NCBI GenBank assembly: GCA_017545365.1
Contig: JAFWOP010000048.1
Span: 1-64,000, forward strand
DNA: 64,000 nucleotides
Direction: 5' to 3'
Source: Bacteroidales bacterium
Lineage (GTDB): Bacteria; Bacteroidota; Bacteroidia; Bacteroidales; P3
This document shows positions 43,888 to 53,148 of the stretch, in pieces. A model generated the notes under the pieces. That model did not search any database. It was given only the letters and a program-made list of their open reading frames with translations, and was not told the origin of the DNA. The translations under genes and the position numbers were made by a program. Each line of letters begins with the position of its first letter. Positions within the stretch are counted from its first letter, which is position 1.

Positions 43888-44361
43888 TTAGCGGTTGTCA
43901 ATGAGTACGGCGGCATGGGTGCTGATGCCCTCTTCGCGGCCTTCGAAGCCGAGGTGCTCGGTGGTGGTGGCTTTGACGGACACTTGGCCGAGGTCGAGGT
44001 GGAGGATGTCGGCGATGGTTTGCCGCATGGCTGGGATATAGGGGCCTACTTTGGGTTTCTGTGCCACGATGATGCAGTCGATGTTGCAGATGGTGTAGCC
44101 CTCTTGTTGAAGGAGTTCGTTGCAGCGGCGGAGAAGGAGTTTGCTGTCGATGTTTTTGTACTGGGGGTCGTTGTCGGGGAAGTGCTTGCCGATATCGCCG
44201 AGGGCTGCGGCGCCGAGCATGGCATCGCATATGGCGTGCAGGAGCACGTCGGCATCGCTGTGTCCCAACAGGCCGAGGGTGTGGGGTATTTGGATGCCTC
44301 CTAGCCAGAGGTCGCGGCCGGGGGTGAGTTGGTGGACGTCGTATCCTATTCCGATGCGCAT
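43888..44361 (-). CDS. ispF: 2-C-methyl-D-erythritol 2,4-cyclodiphosphate synthase
   Basis: Fifth step of the MEP isoprenoid pathway; a zinc trimer in the cytoplasm. Metal ligands Asp8 and His10 are in GYDVHQL and His42 in [24 protein letters not shown] and the late GREEGI are the CDP-binding part. The 157-residue length is normal. It begins 12 bp after the porV stop, so isoprenoid synthesis and T9SS share a transcript here. Confidence 0.97.
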   Translation of the reverse strand: MRIGIGYDVHQLTPGRDLWLGGIQIPHTLGLLGHSDADVLLHAICDAMLGAAALGDIGKHFPDNDPQYKNIDSKLLLRRCNELLQQEGYTICNIDCIIVAQKPKVGPYIPAMRQTIADILHLDLGQVSVKATTTEHLGFEGREEGISTHAAVLIDNR

Positions 44362-44373
44362 GGGGTTGTGGTG

Positions 44374-45579
44374 TTAAGATTCAATGGGGCTGTTCTTTGT
44401 ATGCTTGAGGTTGATGGTGAGGGAGATGCGGATGGTGTTGGTGAGGGGGTTGGAGGAGAAGTTGGTGGTGGGCACGATGTAGGAGAGGTCGAACTGCATG
44501 ATTTGGTAGCGGAGGGCAAAGCCGAAGGTGGCGTATTGGCGGCCGCCTTTGGCGTAGCTTTCGTAGAAGTAGCCCATACGTGCGGCGAGGGTCTGTTTGT
44601 ACCAGTATTCGGCACCGGCGGAAATCTGGATTTCTTGGAGTTCCTCGGTCAGGCCGCCGGGGGCATCGTAGAACGATTGGATGGCGCCGCGCATGACGCC
44701 GGTCTGATACCATTCGGTCTTGTCTTTATAGTATCTGTTCAGAGAGGTGTCGCTGATGGGAGGGGTGGGGACGAGGAGCTTGTTGAAGTCGACGAGGACG
44801 GAGAGCTCGTTGTAGGCATCGAGCTGGGTGGTGTAGCGGCCGCCTACGCGCAGGTTGGTGGGAAGGAATTCTTTGCGGGTGTCGTCGTTGGTGTAGGAGA
44901 GCTTGGCACCCATATTGCTGATAAAGGCTCCAAGGGCGATGTCCTGTTCGCGGTCGATGGGGTGTTGCCAGTAGAGGCCGAGGTCGGCGGCGATGCTGCG
45001 TGCCGGCTTGGTGGTGACGTAGCTGGAGCCGTCGGAGAGTATCTGGCCGTTGGTGAGGTCGGACTGGATGAAGCGGCCGGATGCGCCGATGGATAGTTCG
45101 TCGTTGAGTTTCATGGCATAGGTGAGGTCGAAGGCGAACTCGTTGGGGCTCATGACCCCGATGGGCTGTCCGGTGACATCGGTACTCTGGATTTCGCCCA
45201 GGGAGAAGTAGGTGAGTGAGGCGGCAGCGGTGCTGCGTTTGTTGATGCGGTAGTAGCCACCGAGGTAGAGGAGGTTCATGTCGCCCACGTTGAGGTTGCG
45301 GAGCCAAGGGGTGTAGGTGGTGCTGAAGCCGAGGTTGCCGTCGACGAAAGCAAACTTGGCGTTGTTCCAGTGGGCAGAGTAGATGTCGGGCAGAGAGGCG
45401 ACACCGGCGTCGCCGAGGGCGCTGGAGACTGCGTCGGGCGAGATGAGCAGTATGGGCATGCCTGTGGAGACGAAGTTCTTGTTCTGTCCAGTGGTACGTC
45501 CGTTTTGTGCTTCGAGGGTAGTAGGTACTGCGAGCCACAAGGTAAGAGTGCACGCAAGTATGATTCTAATTTGTTTCAT
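44374..45579 (-). CDS. porV: T9SS outer-membrane shuttle protein PorV (LptO)
   Basis: A 401-residue FadL-like outer-membrane beta barrel with a signal peptide (ends LAVPTTLEAQ). The PorV signature PILLISPDAVSSALGDAGVA follows the N-terminus, then AHWNNAKFAF and repeated amphipathic strands up to an aromatic-rich end. PorV takes cargo from the translocon to the PorU sortase complex. In Porphyromonas porU and porV are adjacent; here they lie on the same strand but are separated by an HD-domain gene and a MITE-like element. ispF, clpS, nfeD and floA follow closely. Confidence 0.93.
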   Translation of the reverse strand: MKQIRIILACTLTLWLAVPTTLEAQNGRTTGQNKNFVSTGMPILLISPDAVSSALGDAGVASLPDIYSAHWNNAKFAFVDGNLGFSTTYTPWLRNLNVGDMNLLYLGGYYRINKRSTAAASLTYFSLGEIQSTDVTGQPIGVMSPNEFAFDLTYAMKLNDELSIGASGRFIQSDLTNGQILSDGSSYVTTKPARSIAADLGLYWQHPIDREQDIALGAFISNMGAKLSYTNDDTRKEFLPTNLRVGGRYTTQLDAYNELSVLVDFNKLLVPTPPISDTSLNRYYKDKTEWYQTGVMRGAIQSFYDAPGGLTEELQEIQISAGAEYWYKQTLAARMGYFYESYAKGGRQYATFGFALRYQIMQFDLSYIVPTTNFSSNPLTNTIRISLTINLKHTKNSPIES

Positions 45580-45684
45580 TCAACTGTTATAAGTGAGATT
45601 TTGCCTAAGAAAACGAAAGAGGACTTTTTTTATTGTTTTATGGGGATTTTTTTTTCCTAAAGAGTTATAAAAAGTGTCCTCCTG

Positions 45685-45847
45685 CCAGGGCAAACGCATT
45701 AAAATTGGTTGTCCTGTGTGCGAAAGTTCATATATGATGTGAGGCAATGCGACCCCGACTTCAGCCCAAAGGGCTGGAACAGATGTAGCCTGGGGCAACG
45801 CCCTTCTGGAACCCCAAGAATTGCTGTATTTGATGCGTTTGCCCTGG
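45685..45847. mobile_element. MITE-like element with 15-bp terminal inverted repeats
   Basis: CCAGGGCAAACGCAT (45685-45699) is repeated exactly in inverted form at 45833-45847. The pairing resumes for AAA after one mismatch. The 133-bp interior contains the palindrome CAGCCC-AAA-GGGCTG (45762-45776) and TGGGG/CCCCA arms. There is no transposase and no clear target duplication. It lies between porV and the broken HD region. Confidence 0.65.
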
Positions 45848-45860
45848 GTTTATTACCTGC

Positions 45861-46082
45861 TCATGGTCTAAGTTTATCAATCTGTTTCAGTAGCTCTATC
45901 ACATGCAGGGTCAGTTCTTCCGCCGTCTGCAGCAGCACCTTGTTCATCTCGCCGAGTGAAAGGCCGCCCTCCTCCACCTCTGCCGTCGACGGCGCGTTGG
46001 ACAAGTGGCTGTTGTTCCGTATGTAACGCTCCGTCTCTTCCATCGAGAGGAGTTTGTAGCCGTCGCCGACCACACAGGTAGT
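45861..46082 (-). pseudogene. 3' remnant of a tail-fibre/S74-like surface protein gene
   Basis: The frame reads VVGDGYKLLSMEETERYI, then SNAPSTAEVEEGGLSLGEMN and ELTLHVIELLKQID. This matches, from memory, the conserved C-terminal end of a Bacteroidota family of tail-fibre or endosialidase-chaperone-like proteins (YxLxSLEExExYIxxNxHLP...SAxEVxExGLxLGEM...). No start codon or N-terminal part is present. It overlaps the HD gene in another frame, starting exactly where the HD homology ends (near 46080). Confidence 0.6.
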
Positions 46083-46494
46083 GCCATGCCTTCAGATATT
46101 TGGCGGTGCGGGCAACATCGGTGGTGGTTATCTTTGGAAGCCGGCGGAGGTCCATGTTGTCTTCGAGGTCGGCAATCTTCACCTCGCAGCCCAAGGGATT
46201 CTGCGCAGCACGGAGGATATACTGTTCGTAAGGTTCGCCCTCCCCACGGGTGACGGACAGCACCGCTTCCACTATCTCATCGGGGAAGCCCTGTTGGCGC
46301 AGATGGTCGGCGGTGACGGGTGTGTCCTCGATGGTGTCGTGCAGGAGTGCCACGACTTTGGCTTCGGCGGTACGGCAACCGGCTGCCACCCGGAGGGGGT
46401 GGAGGATATAGTCGGCTCCTGCCTTGTCGCGCTGTCCGGCATGTGCTGTGCGGGCTATCTGCAAGGCTTTTTCGTAAAGGGTATCAGAATGCAT
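45877..46494 (-). CDS. HD-domain phosphohydrolase, 3' end replaced
   Basis: A cytoplasmic HD-domain hydrolase like the hydrolase domain of RelA/SpoT. HAGQRDKAGADYILHPLRVA and VALLHDTIEDTPV hold the metal-binding His and His-Asp; KIADLEDNMDL is the third motif. Homology ends near KYLKAWHYL (about 46080), where such small proteins normally finish. The frame then continues for about 65 codons of arginine- and glycine-rich sequence that is antisense to nothing useful but overlaps the surface-protein remnant in another frame. So the gene lost its own stop through a junction or frameshift. It may still give an active HD domain. ATG 46500 is an alternative start. Confidence 0.7.
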   Translation of the reverse strand: MHSDTLYEKALQIARTAHAGQRDKAGADYILHPLRVAAGCRTAEAKVVALLHDTIEDTPVTADHLRQQGFPDEIVEAVLSVTRGEGEPYEQYILRAAQNPLGCEVKIADLEDNMDLRRLPKITTTDVARTAKYLKAWHYLCGRRRLQTPLDGRDGALHTEQQPLVQRAVDGRGGGGRPFTRRDEQGAAADGGRTDPACDRATETD

Positions 46495-46555
46495 GCTCAC
46501 TGAGGAGAGTGGGGCTTAAAAGGACAATTTGTTTGGCGACCAAGCTTTTTCAAAC

Positions 46556-49500
46556 TTAGTTGCGGACTATCTTGGTGTTCTGCTGGAGGGTCTGCCCGTC
46601 GGCGGTGGTGATGAGGACGCGGGCGACATAGATGCCTTTGGGCAGGGGGGTGCCGTCGTCGGTGGTGAAGTCCCAAGGGTAGGTGAGTACGCAGGTGGGG
46701 CCCGAGGGGGTGAGCGTCACCTCACGCAGGTGTCGGCCACGGATGTCGTAGATGTGGATGATGGCATTGGTGATGGCATCGGTAAGGTTGTGCTCTATGC
46801 GGAGCGTGGTGTGGTCGCGCGCGGGGTTGGGGGCGGAGGCGAAGAGGCCGATTTGTGCCGTGCGGTCGTTGACGACGTGGAAACCGATGGTGGCACTGCC
46901 GGAGTAGTTGAAGATGTTCCAGCATCGGACGGTGAGGGTGTGGTAGCCTTCGTCCAGCTTTCCTAGGGTGTAGCGGACCTCGCCGTTGCGGCTGTCGAAG
47001 ATGTCGGGCTCGAAGAAGTCGTTGAGGGTGACGGTGCTGTATGGGTTGTTGTCGATGATGGCGGTGATGTCGTGCCCCAGGCCGCACCCGGCGGCGTTGA
47101 TGCCCACGGAGTCGGAGAGGCGTGCGAAGATGGTGGGGGTTTCGTTGGTGAGGCCTCCGTTGCGGAAGTTGGTGTCGTTGATGTAGAGCTCGACGGTGGG
47201 GTGCAGCTCGTTGATGACGATGTCTTCGTTGAAGCCGCCAAACATGATGTTGCTGTATTCGCCGGTGGCGTCCTCGTAGCCGTTGGTGGCGTAGTGCGAC
47301 AGCTTGGCGTAGTCGTAGCGGTAGGCCACATCGCGGGGGATGATGAAAGAATAGGAGAAGCGGCCGTGGGTGACAGTCTCGCGTCCTTTGTAAAGGATGT
47401 TTTTCTGCTGCATGAAGCTCACTTCGGTGCTGTCGTTGTCGTTAGCCAGGGTGCGGCAGCGCACTTCACGGTCGAAGACGATGGGGTAGATGGTGCCGTT
47501 GAAGTCTTCGAGCAGGGCTCCGTCGGGATTGCGTATCTCACCTTCGACGGTGACGTGCGAGAGGACTTGGGCGGAGTCGGTGACCAGAGGGTCGACGGGG
47601 CGTCCGTTGATGTGGGTGACCACCACTTGGTTGCTGGGCAGGGAGAGGCGGAGGGCGGGGTCGCCCATGAGGGCGATGCAGTGCGAGGTGCCGGAGTAGT
47701 TCTTTGCCAGGCGGAGGGCGTCGCCGATGGTGTTCAGGGGATTGAGCACGTAGAGGCAGCAGTTGGTGTTGAACACCTGGGTGTGGTGGATGGGGCGGGC
47801 GGCAGAGATGATGCCGATGCCGGCCGCGTCGGCCAGGAGGAATGCCTCGGCACCGCAGATGTCCTGCGCTTGGTCGTAGCGGCCAAAGGAGCAGGTACTC
47901 GTGATGAAGAAGGTGAGGCGGTCGGTGTTGGCGTATTTCTCGATATCGGAGATTTCCATGTAACGCTCGGTGCCGATGTAGTTGCTGGAGCCGTGGCCGA
48001 TGTAGTTGAGCAGGAGGGTGCCGTAGTTGATGCGTTGGCGCAGGGCGTTGTTGACGTCGGGGTAGTAGGAACCGTCGGCCCCGGACTGCTGTATGTAGGC
48101 ATCGGCATAGATGCGGTCGATGTTGAGTTGGGGGTAGAGGGCTTTGATGGAGCGGGCTGTTTTCTCGGAGTCGCTGGCGAAGACCGAGTCACCCGGAAGG
48201 GAGGGGTCGGCATCGTCGGCCAGGAGGGTGACATAGTTGCGCCAGTCGCCCCGGACGCCGTCGATGGTGAGGTCGCTGCGGTTGAGGTAATGCTCTATCT
48301 TTTCCACCATGTGGGTGGCTTCGGCGGCAGACTTGGCGGGCAGCCGCCCTATGCCGACAGATATGGAGCCTTCGAAGTCGCCGACAGCTAGGCTGTCGAG
48401 GTAGCCGTAGATGTCGTCGCTGGGGTAGACGTTGCTCTCGTCGTCAAAGGAGTCGGGTGTCTGATAGGTGATGACGGAGGGTATATGGGCCTGTAGTATG
48501 TCGCGGTTGTCGTAGGTGCCTTTGCCGAAAAGGAGGAGGTAGCGGGGGGCTTCGGCGTTCTTGCTGCGCAGGCAGCGGAGCATGCGGCGGATGGCGACGG
48601 GGTCGGGGCGGCCGGAGGAGAATTCGTTGAAGGCCTGCTCCTGGGTGACTACCAGCACGCTGAGCCCGCTATGCTGGCGGTGGAGGTCGGCGAGGGCCTG
48701 GGCTTGGGACAGGAAGTCTTGGTGGGTGACGATGACGTAGTCGGGTGTGGCAGTGCCGCGGATGTCCTGGTTTTCCAAGGGGGTGATGCCCGAAGGGGTG
48801 AGGGCGTCGGCATCGGTGAAAGCGACGAAGGTGCGTGGCAGGTCGGTGAAGCCGACGAAGAAGGGCAGGCCGTTGGCCTGACTTGCCACGGGCAGGGCCA
48901 TGGGCTGGCTGGGGCGGGTAACATCCCATACTCTCATGCCGGGGAGGCTTCCGTCGAAGAGGAAGCGGCTGGCAGTATTCTCCTCCAGAATCTGGGTGTT
49001 GCGTATGAAATACTGGCCTCCCGAATAGTTGATGGGCTGGGAGCCGTTGAGCTCGAAGAAGTCGAAATAGCCGGTGGCGTTGCTCTCTTGGGGTGTGTAG
49101 CTGATGGTGAACGTCAGGCTGCCGGAGGGGGAGACGGCGAAGTTCTCATTAAAGGTCTGATAGCTGTTGCCGTAAATGAGGTTATGGGTGCGGGTGGTGT
49201 TGGGGCTGCTCACGGTGAAAAGTGCGGACTGGGACGAGGTGCTTGCCAAGCCGTAACGGGTCCTGACGACGCCGTCGACGGTGGGGAAGGTGAAGTTCAG
49301 CGTGCGCTGATTGCCTGAATAGGAGAACTTGCTGTCAATCCATACTTGTCCCCCCGACAGGGCATTGATGTTGTCGTTGTGGATAAGGGCCACGCCCATA
49401 TGGGTGGAGATGTCGGGGCGGTTGTAGTCGCTGTTCTGACAGGTGGTGATGCGAAGCGAGTCGGCCGCAGCCGCATCGAAGGGGCAGGAGAGGGTGAGAT

Positions 49501-49933
49501 AATAATAATTGTAGTTCGCGTAGGCGTGCATGCGGTATTCAAAAAGAGTGGTGCGGCTGTTGTAGCGCCACACGCTGGGGCCTTCGCCGTAAAAGAGCAG
49601 ATAGTCGCCATGCTCAAAGAGCCCGTTGCCGTTGAGGTCCACCACCTCGATGGCAGCTGGGGTGACGTCGTAGGGGACGGCCACGCGGTTGCTGGCCGAA
49701 AGCATCCCCTCCCCGTCGCCGTAGAGGGCGAGGGAAGAGCAGCTGACCCCTTCGAGGGCAGGGATGTCGGTGGGGGTTAGTTTGTATATTCCGCTGGTTT
49801 GTACGGGGATTTTATACCACTGGCCGGAGGCAAGCACCGTATGGTCGGCAACACCCCGCTGGGCCTTGCTCCCAAACGTCAGTGAGAGGGCTATGAAAAG
49901 GGCTAGGAGCCGCAAGATTTTTCTGTCACACAT
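46556..49933 (-). CDS. porU: T9SS signal peptidase/sortase PorU
   Basis: A 1125-residue C25-type protease that removes CTDs from T9SS cargo and attaches A-LPS at the cell surface. I chose the ATG at 49933 (MCDRKILRLLALFIALSL, signal peptide); the longer frame adds noise. Catalytic residues are visible as His647 in LNYIGHGSSNYIG and Cys681 in ITSTCSFGRYD, close to the P. gingivalis pair (His657, Cys690). YVIVTHQDFLSQAQ and KGTYDNRDIL fit the C25 fold. The end (PNPARDHTTLRIEH, GIYVARVLITTADGQ) is PorU's own retained CTD-like domain. It lies 79 bp after the FnIII cargo gene. Confidence 0.95.
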   Translation of the reverse strand: MCDRKILRLLALFIALSLTFGSKAQRGVADHTVLASGQWYKIPVQTSGIYKLTPTDIPALEGVSCSSLALYGDGEGMLSASNRVAVPYDVTPAAIEVVDLNGNGLFEHGDYLLFYGEGPSVWRYNSRTTLFEYRMHAYANYNYYYLTLSCPFDAAAADSLRITTCQNSDYNRPDISTHMGVALIHNDNINALSGGQVWIDSKFSYSGNQRTLNFTFPTVDGVVRTRYGLASTSSQSALFTVSSPNTTRTHNLIYGNSYQTFNENFAVSPSGSLTFTISYTPQESNATGYFDFFELNGSQPINYSGGQYFIRNTQILEENTASRFLFDGSLPGMRVWDVTRPSQPMALPVASQANGLPFFVGFTDLPRTFVAFTDADALTPSGITPLENQDIRGTATPDYVIVTHQDFLSQAQALADLHRQHSGLSVLVVTQEQAFNEFSSGRPDPVAIRRMLRCLRSKNAEAPRYLLLFGKGTYDNRDILQAHIPSVITYQTPDSFDDESNVYPSDDIYGYLDSLAVGDFEGSISVGIGRLPAKSAAEATHMVEKIEHYLNRSDLTIDGVRGDWRNYVTLLADDADPSLPGDSVFASDSEKTARSIKALYPQLNIDRIYADAYIQQSGADGSYYPDVNNALRQRINYGTLLLNYIGHGSSNYIGTERYMEISDIEKYANTDRLTFFITSTCSFGRYDQAQDICGAEAFLLADAAGIGIISAARPIHHTQVFNTNCCLYVLNPLNTIGDALRLAKNYSGTSHCIALMGDPALRLSLPSNQVVVTHINGRPVDPLVTDSAQVLSHVTVEGEIRNPDGALLEDFNGTIYPIVFDREVRCRTLANDNDSTEVSFMQQKNILYKGRETVTHGRFSYSFIIPRDVAYRYDYAKLSHYATNGYEDATGEYSNIMFGGFNEDIVINELHPTVELYINDTNFRNGGLTNETPTIFARLSDSVGINAAGCGLGHDITAIIDNNPYSTVTLNDFFEPDIFDSRNGEVRYTLGKLDEGYHTLTVRCWNIFNYSGSATIGFHVVNDRTAQIGLFASAPNPARDHTTLRIEHNLTDAITNAIIHIYDIRGRHLREVTLTPSGPTCVLTYPWDFTTDDGTPLPKGIYVARVLITTADGQTLQQNTKIVRN

Positions 49934-50011
49934 GCCCCAATAACGGAAATACCTCTTTTTTATTGTAGAGGATGTAAAATATCCGTCGTGACAAGGTTCG
50001 CGCATCTTCCC

Positions 50012-51271
50012 CTAAGGTCCCACCACCAGCCGCTTGGTCGCTATGCCGGCGGAGGTGTGGATGACCACGACATACGCCCCATGGGGCAGTACGCCCACAT
50101 CGAGGGTGGCCTCCAAGCCCTCTTTCGGCTGCACCAGCATGGTGTGCCCTTGAAGGCCGTATACCACCACTTGGTTCAGCGGGTAGGCGGACTGCACGGT
50201 CACCTCTCCGCTGGCAGGGTTGGGCTTGACATTCGTCAGGTGGCTGAGTGCAGAGATGGACACTATGTCTAGTTGATTTGTGTCGGGCTGTTGGGTTGTG
50301 TCGGGCTGGTGTGCGCCCGTCCTCGCCTCGATATAGCGGGTCCAAGGACTGTAAGCGTAGGTGCACACTCCGCGCACATGCGCCAGATAAGAGGTCGAAG
50401 GTCTCAGCCCCGTCAGTGTCGCCATCGGGCTGCTGGTGGTCATACTGTACAGAACGGACCCTTCGGCCTCAGCATATTCCACTTCCCACTGTGAGGCGTT
50501 CCCGCCGTCCCACATCAGTGTGACGCTTGTGTCCGAAGCCTCTGCCACCGACAGATTCCACACAGGGTCGCACCGTGTGGAGTCGGGTGGTGTTAGTATG
50601 GGGAAATAGCCGCCCCACAAGTGCGAACCGGGTGAGCCATAAAAATATTCTATATCGCCAGTTAAGTAATATCTCTCGCCCAACAGCGGAGGAAGGACAC
50701 TATTATAACTTTCCAAATTTCCAGTATTCCACACTCCGAATGGGCGTATAGAGTCTTTTATGGGAGCAAATCTTACACCTATATAAAAAGTGTCAAGAAC
50801 CACTGTCGGAGTGTCAAAATAGAATTCGTACGAAGGCACAACAACATCAGGTTTGGCGGCATGTGTAATATAGTCCATGTCTGGATATACAAAATATCTG
50901 TCAGGACGGTTCGGATGCAACCATCTTACCGAGTCTATACGGTTGTAGTGCTGGCCCTCTTTGGTGATGAGTACAGCATACGCGGTGAAGTTCAGACTGG
51001 TTCCCATACTCCTCGTCCAGTCGTCGGGCGTTTGTAAAGTCGTATTGGCAATCCCATATATTACAGTGGGGTGGCTGGCAACGTAACAAGGGTAATATGA
51101 CGTCACAGGATTGCAGCCATTACTACTATAACGTTGACCGTAGGAATACAAGTCCGCTGTATTATATGGTTGATACATGTAATTTGAGTCGGGATACCTT
51201 ATCGTGTCTTGCGCTTGTAGCAAACAGGTGACGCAGACAAGTAATGCAATGGTTAATATAATCTTCTTCAT
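50012..51271 (-). CDS. Secreted fibronectin-III protein with T9SS sorting domain
   Basis: A 419-residue cargo protein: signal peptide (ends LLQAQ), an N-terminal beta-rich region of unknown type (about 25-230), one fibronectin type III domain (about 235-320: SDTSVTLMWDGGNASQWEVE ... LRPSTSYLAHVRGVC), a Thr/Gln/Pro linker (DTTQQPDTNQ), and a type A CTD (NVKPNPASGEVTVQSAY to TKRLVVGP). The ligand is unknown. It is directly upstream of porU on the same strand, which would handle its CTD. Confidence 0.87.
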   Translation of the reverse strand: MKKIILTIALLVCVTCLLQAQDTIRYPDSNYMYQPYNTADLYSYGQRYSSNGCNPVTSYYPCYVASHPTVIYGIANTTLQTPDDWTRSMGTSLNFTAYAVLITKEGQHYNRIDSVRWLHPNRPDRYFVYPDMDYITHAAKPDVVVPSYEFYFDTPTVVLDTFYIGVRFAPIKDSIRPFGVWNTGNLESYNSVLPPLLGERYYLTGDIEYFYGSPGSHLWGGYFPILTPPDSTRCDPVWNLSVAEASDTSVTLMWDGGNASQWEVEYAEAEGSVLYSMTTSSPMATLTGLRPSTSYLAHVRGVCTYAYSPWTRYIEARTGAHQPDTTQQPDTNQLDIVSISALSHLTNVKPNPASGEVTVQSAYPLNQVVVYGLQGHTMLVQPKEGLEATLDVGVLPHGAYVVVIHTSAGIATKRLVVGP

Positions 51272-51304
51272 GGTGTTAGTGTTAGTATGTGGTACAGGTT
51301 GCTC

Positions 51305-51547
51305 TCATATCGTATTGGTCATATTGCTCACTACAAAGTGCTGATGTCCCTGTAATGGATATATTCCCCCAGCATCTTTGTATGAAGCTATGACACTTAG
51401 TGAGTCCACATTGCGAAAAACGGCGCTTGACGATTGGGTGCTACCTTCACCCAAAGCAAAATTGGGGTAGGTCTGCCCTTTCACATGAGGGAAAAGCATC
51501 ACAAAAAATAATGTGAATGCTAGAAATGGCAAAAGATTCTTTTTCAT
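51305..51547 (-). CDS. Small secreted protein, possibly truncated
   Basis: An 80-residue protein with a signal peptide (MKKNLLPFLAFTLFFVMLFPHVKG). The 55-residue mature part (QTYPNFALGEGSTQSSS) has no recognised domain. It looks like the first piece of a longer secreted protein cut short by a stop, but the rest is not visible downstream: the next gene starts 33 bp later with its own signal peptide. Confidence 0.6.
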   Translation of the reverse strand: MKKNLLPFLAFTLFFVMLFPHVKGQTYPNFALGEGSTQSSSAVFRNVDSLSVIASYKDAGGIYPLQGHQHFVVSNMTNTI

Positions 51548-51653
51548 ATAGTATAAGAATTGTTTATTGTCGATGTTGTCTGTTTGTGGGAATGCCTGTG
51601 TGAGTTAGTGTAGTGTTATAGTGTGGGGCTGTGTATTGGGCAAATTCACGTTG

Positions 51654-51661
51654 CAAATTTA
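51654..51661 (-). promoter_or_regulatory. -7 element upstream of the 51547 gene
   Basis: TAAATTTG on the minus strand, 107 bp before the ATG; it probably drives the small protein, the FnIII protein and porU. Confidence 0.5.
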
Positions 51662-52077
51662 CGAATAATAATTTGAATATCATTTTTTTTTTTTGAATAA
51701 CATGACGTGCGTTCAATCGTTTGACTTATTGGGAAATAGATATGGATAATATGGCTTCTCTGTCAGTCTGGAGGGGAGCAAGAATAGCCAAAGTTAAGAC
51801 GGTCATAGGTGGAGTGGGAGACAGGGCGGGTCGGAACAGAGCTTGAGGCACTGCCAAATAGGGGGTTTTGGGCGTGAAAAAGTGATTAAAAAAGAGCCGA
51901 AATTTGAAAAAATGGGCTCTGAAAATGAGAAAAAATCAGCTTTTGAGTAGCTATTGTTGAAAACTAAATAGATTGATAATCACGTTGATGTATTTTTTTT
52001 TTACGCGAAAGATGATTATGTAACAAAAAAATCGTAATATTGCCAATCAATTTTAGGCTAAACATATACTTTTTTGT
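51662..52077. other. AT-rich gap before porP
   Basis: About 400 bp without a gene. I see a weak 6-bp stem (AGAGCC/GGCTCT, 51893-51920), long T and A runs, and TAATATTG at 52035-52042, a one-mismatch -7 box for porP. Nothing else is recognisable. Confidence 0.45.
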
Positions 52078-53085
52078 ATGATGAAAAAGTGCAATAAAAT
52101 AACGGTTATACTGCTGCTCCTCGTGCTGGGTTTGCAGCATGTCAATGCTCAGGATGTGGGATTCTCGCAGTTCTATGCCAATCCCGTGTATCTCAACCCC
52201 GCTTTTGCAGGCTCGAAAGTGGCTCCACGAATCTCGTTGACCTACCGTGCCCAGTGGCCCGGTCTGGTGAGTGCGTTCACCACCGTGAGTGCCTCTTACG
52301 ACCAGTATATACCTGACCTTCACGGCGGTATTGGTGCTATCGTGCTTGCCGACTGGCAGGGCGACCATGGCATTCTGTCCACCACCGCTTTGGGTGCTGT
52401 CTATTCATTCCGCTTCAGGGTGATTGAAGATATTTATATCAACTTGGCATTACAGGCCAATGTGGTGAACACCAGCCTGAACTGGGAAGAGCAGTTCCTC
52501 CGCTTCCCCGACCAGATTGACCCCAACAACGGCTTCATCAACCGCACTTCGGCCACCGCTCCCGACCAGCTGAGCAAGTTCTACCCCGACTTTGCCGCCG
52601 GTCTGCTTGTCTACGGTCCCGCGTGGTATGCAGGCTTCGCTGCCCACCACCTCAACCAACCCAGCCAGGGATTCTATAGCGAGGACCCCGTTCCGATGCG
52701 TTTCACCGCCAATGCCGGTGGCCTCATCAACCTCTCCGAGGAGCGACGCCGCCAGTCTTCGTTGGGCCTTGGCCAGCCCGTTGTCTCTCCCAACTTTATC
52801 TACCAGTATCAGGGAGGGTTCAATTATTTCAACTATGGTGTGTATCTTGACTGGCGTCCTTTCTTGGTCGGCGCATGGTATCGTCATGGTGTCATCAACT
52901 CCGATGCGTTCATCTTCATGATTGGTGTTCAGCAGGACTATTTCAAAGTCGGATATAGCTATGACGTCACCGTGTCGCAGCTGGGCAACAGCACCGCCGG
53001 TGCCCATGAGCTGACCATCGGATTCCTCCTGCCCGCCCCCGAGCAGAAACACAAGATTAAGGCTATTCGCTGCCCCTCCTTCTAA
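52078..53085 (+). CDS. T9SS membrane protein of the PorP/SprF family
   Basis: A 335-residue outer-membrane beta-barrel protein with a signal peptide (ends LGLQHVNAQ). The family start is exact in type: DVGFSQFYANPVYLNPAFAGS, then RISLTYRAQWP and the alternating strands to a C-terminal barrel. In Porphyromonas porP opens the porPKLMN core operon; in Flavobacterium the related sprF pairs with SprB-like adhesins. Here it is followed after 63 bp by a GldJ/PorK-like lipoprotein and then a strong terminator, with no porL, porM or porN. Confidence 0.92.
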   Translation: MMKKCNKITVILLLLVLGLQHVNAQDVGFSQFYANPVYLNPAFAGSKVAPRISLTYRAQWPGLVSAFTTVSASYDQYIPDLHGGIGAIVLADWQGDHGILSTTALGAVYSFRFRVIEDIYINLALQANVVNTSLNWEEQFLRFPDQIDPNNGFINRTSATAPDQLSKFYPDFAAGLLVYGPAWYAGFAAHHLNQPSQGFYSEDPVPMRFTANAGGLINLSEERRRQSSLGLGQPVVSPNFIYQYQGGFNYFNYGVYLDWRPFLVGAWYRHGVINSDAFIFMIGVQQDYFKVGYSYDVTVSQLGNSTAGAHELTIGFLLPAPEQKHKIKAIRCPSF

Positions 53086-53148
53086 AAAAATCATAAAAAC
53101 GAAACAAATAATAGAGTATAACGTATAAGATAGAAAAATTAATCTACT

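Noticed and set aside
47072..48391. A 439-codon open frame antisense to porU
   Set aside because: Val/Gly/Asp-rich composition without domains; PorU with its catalytic His and Cys is on the other strand.
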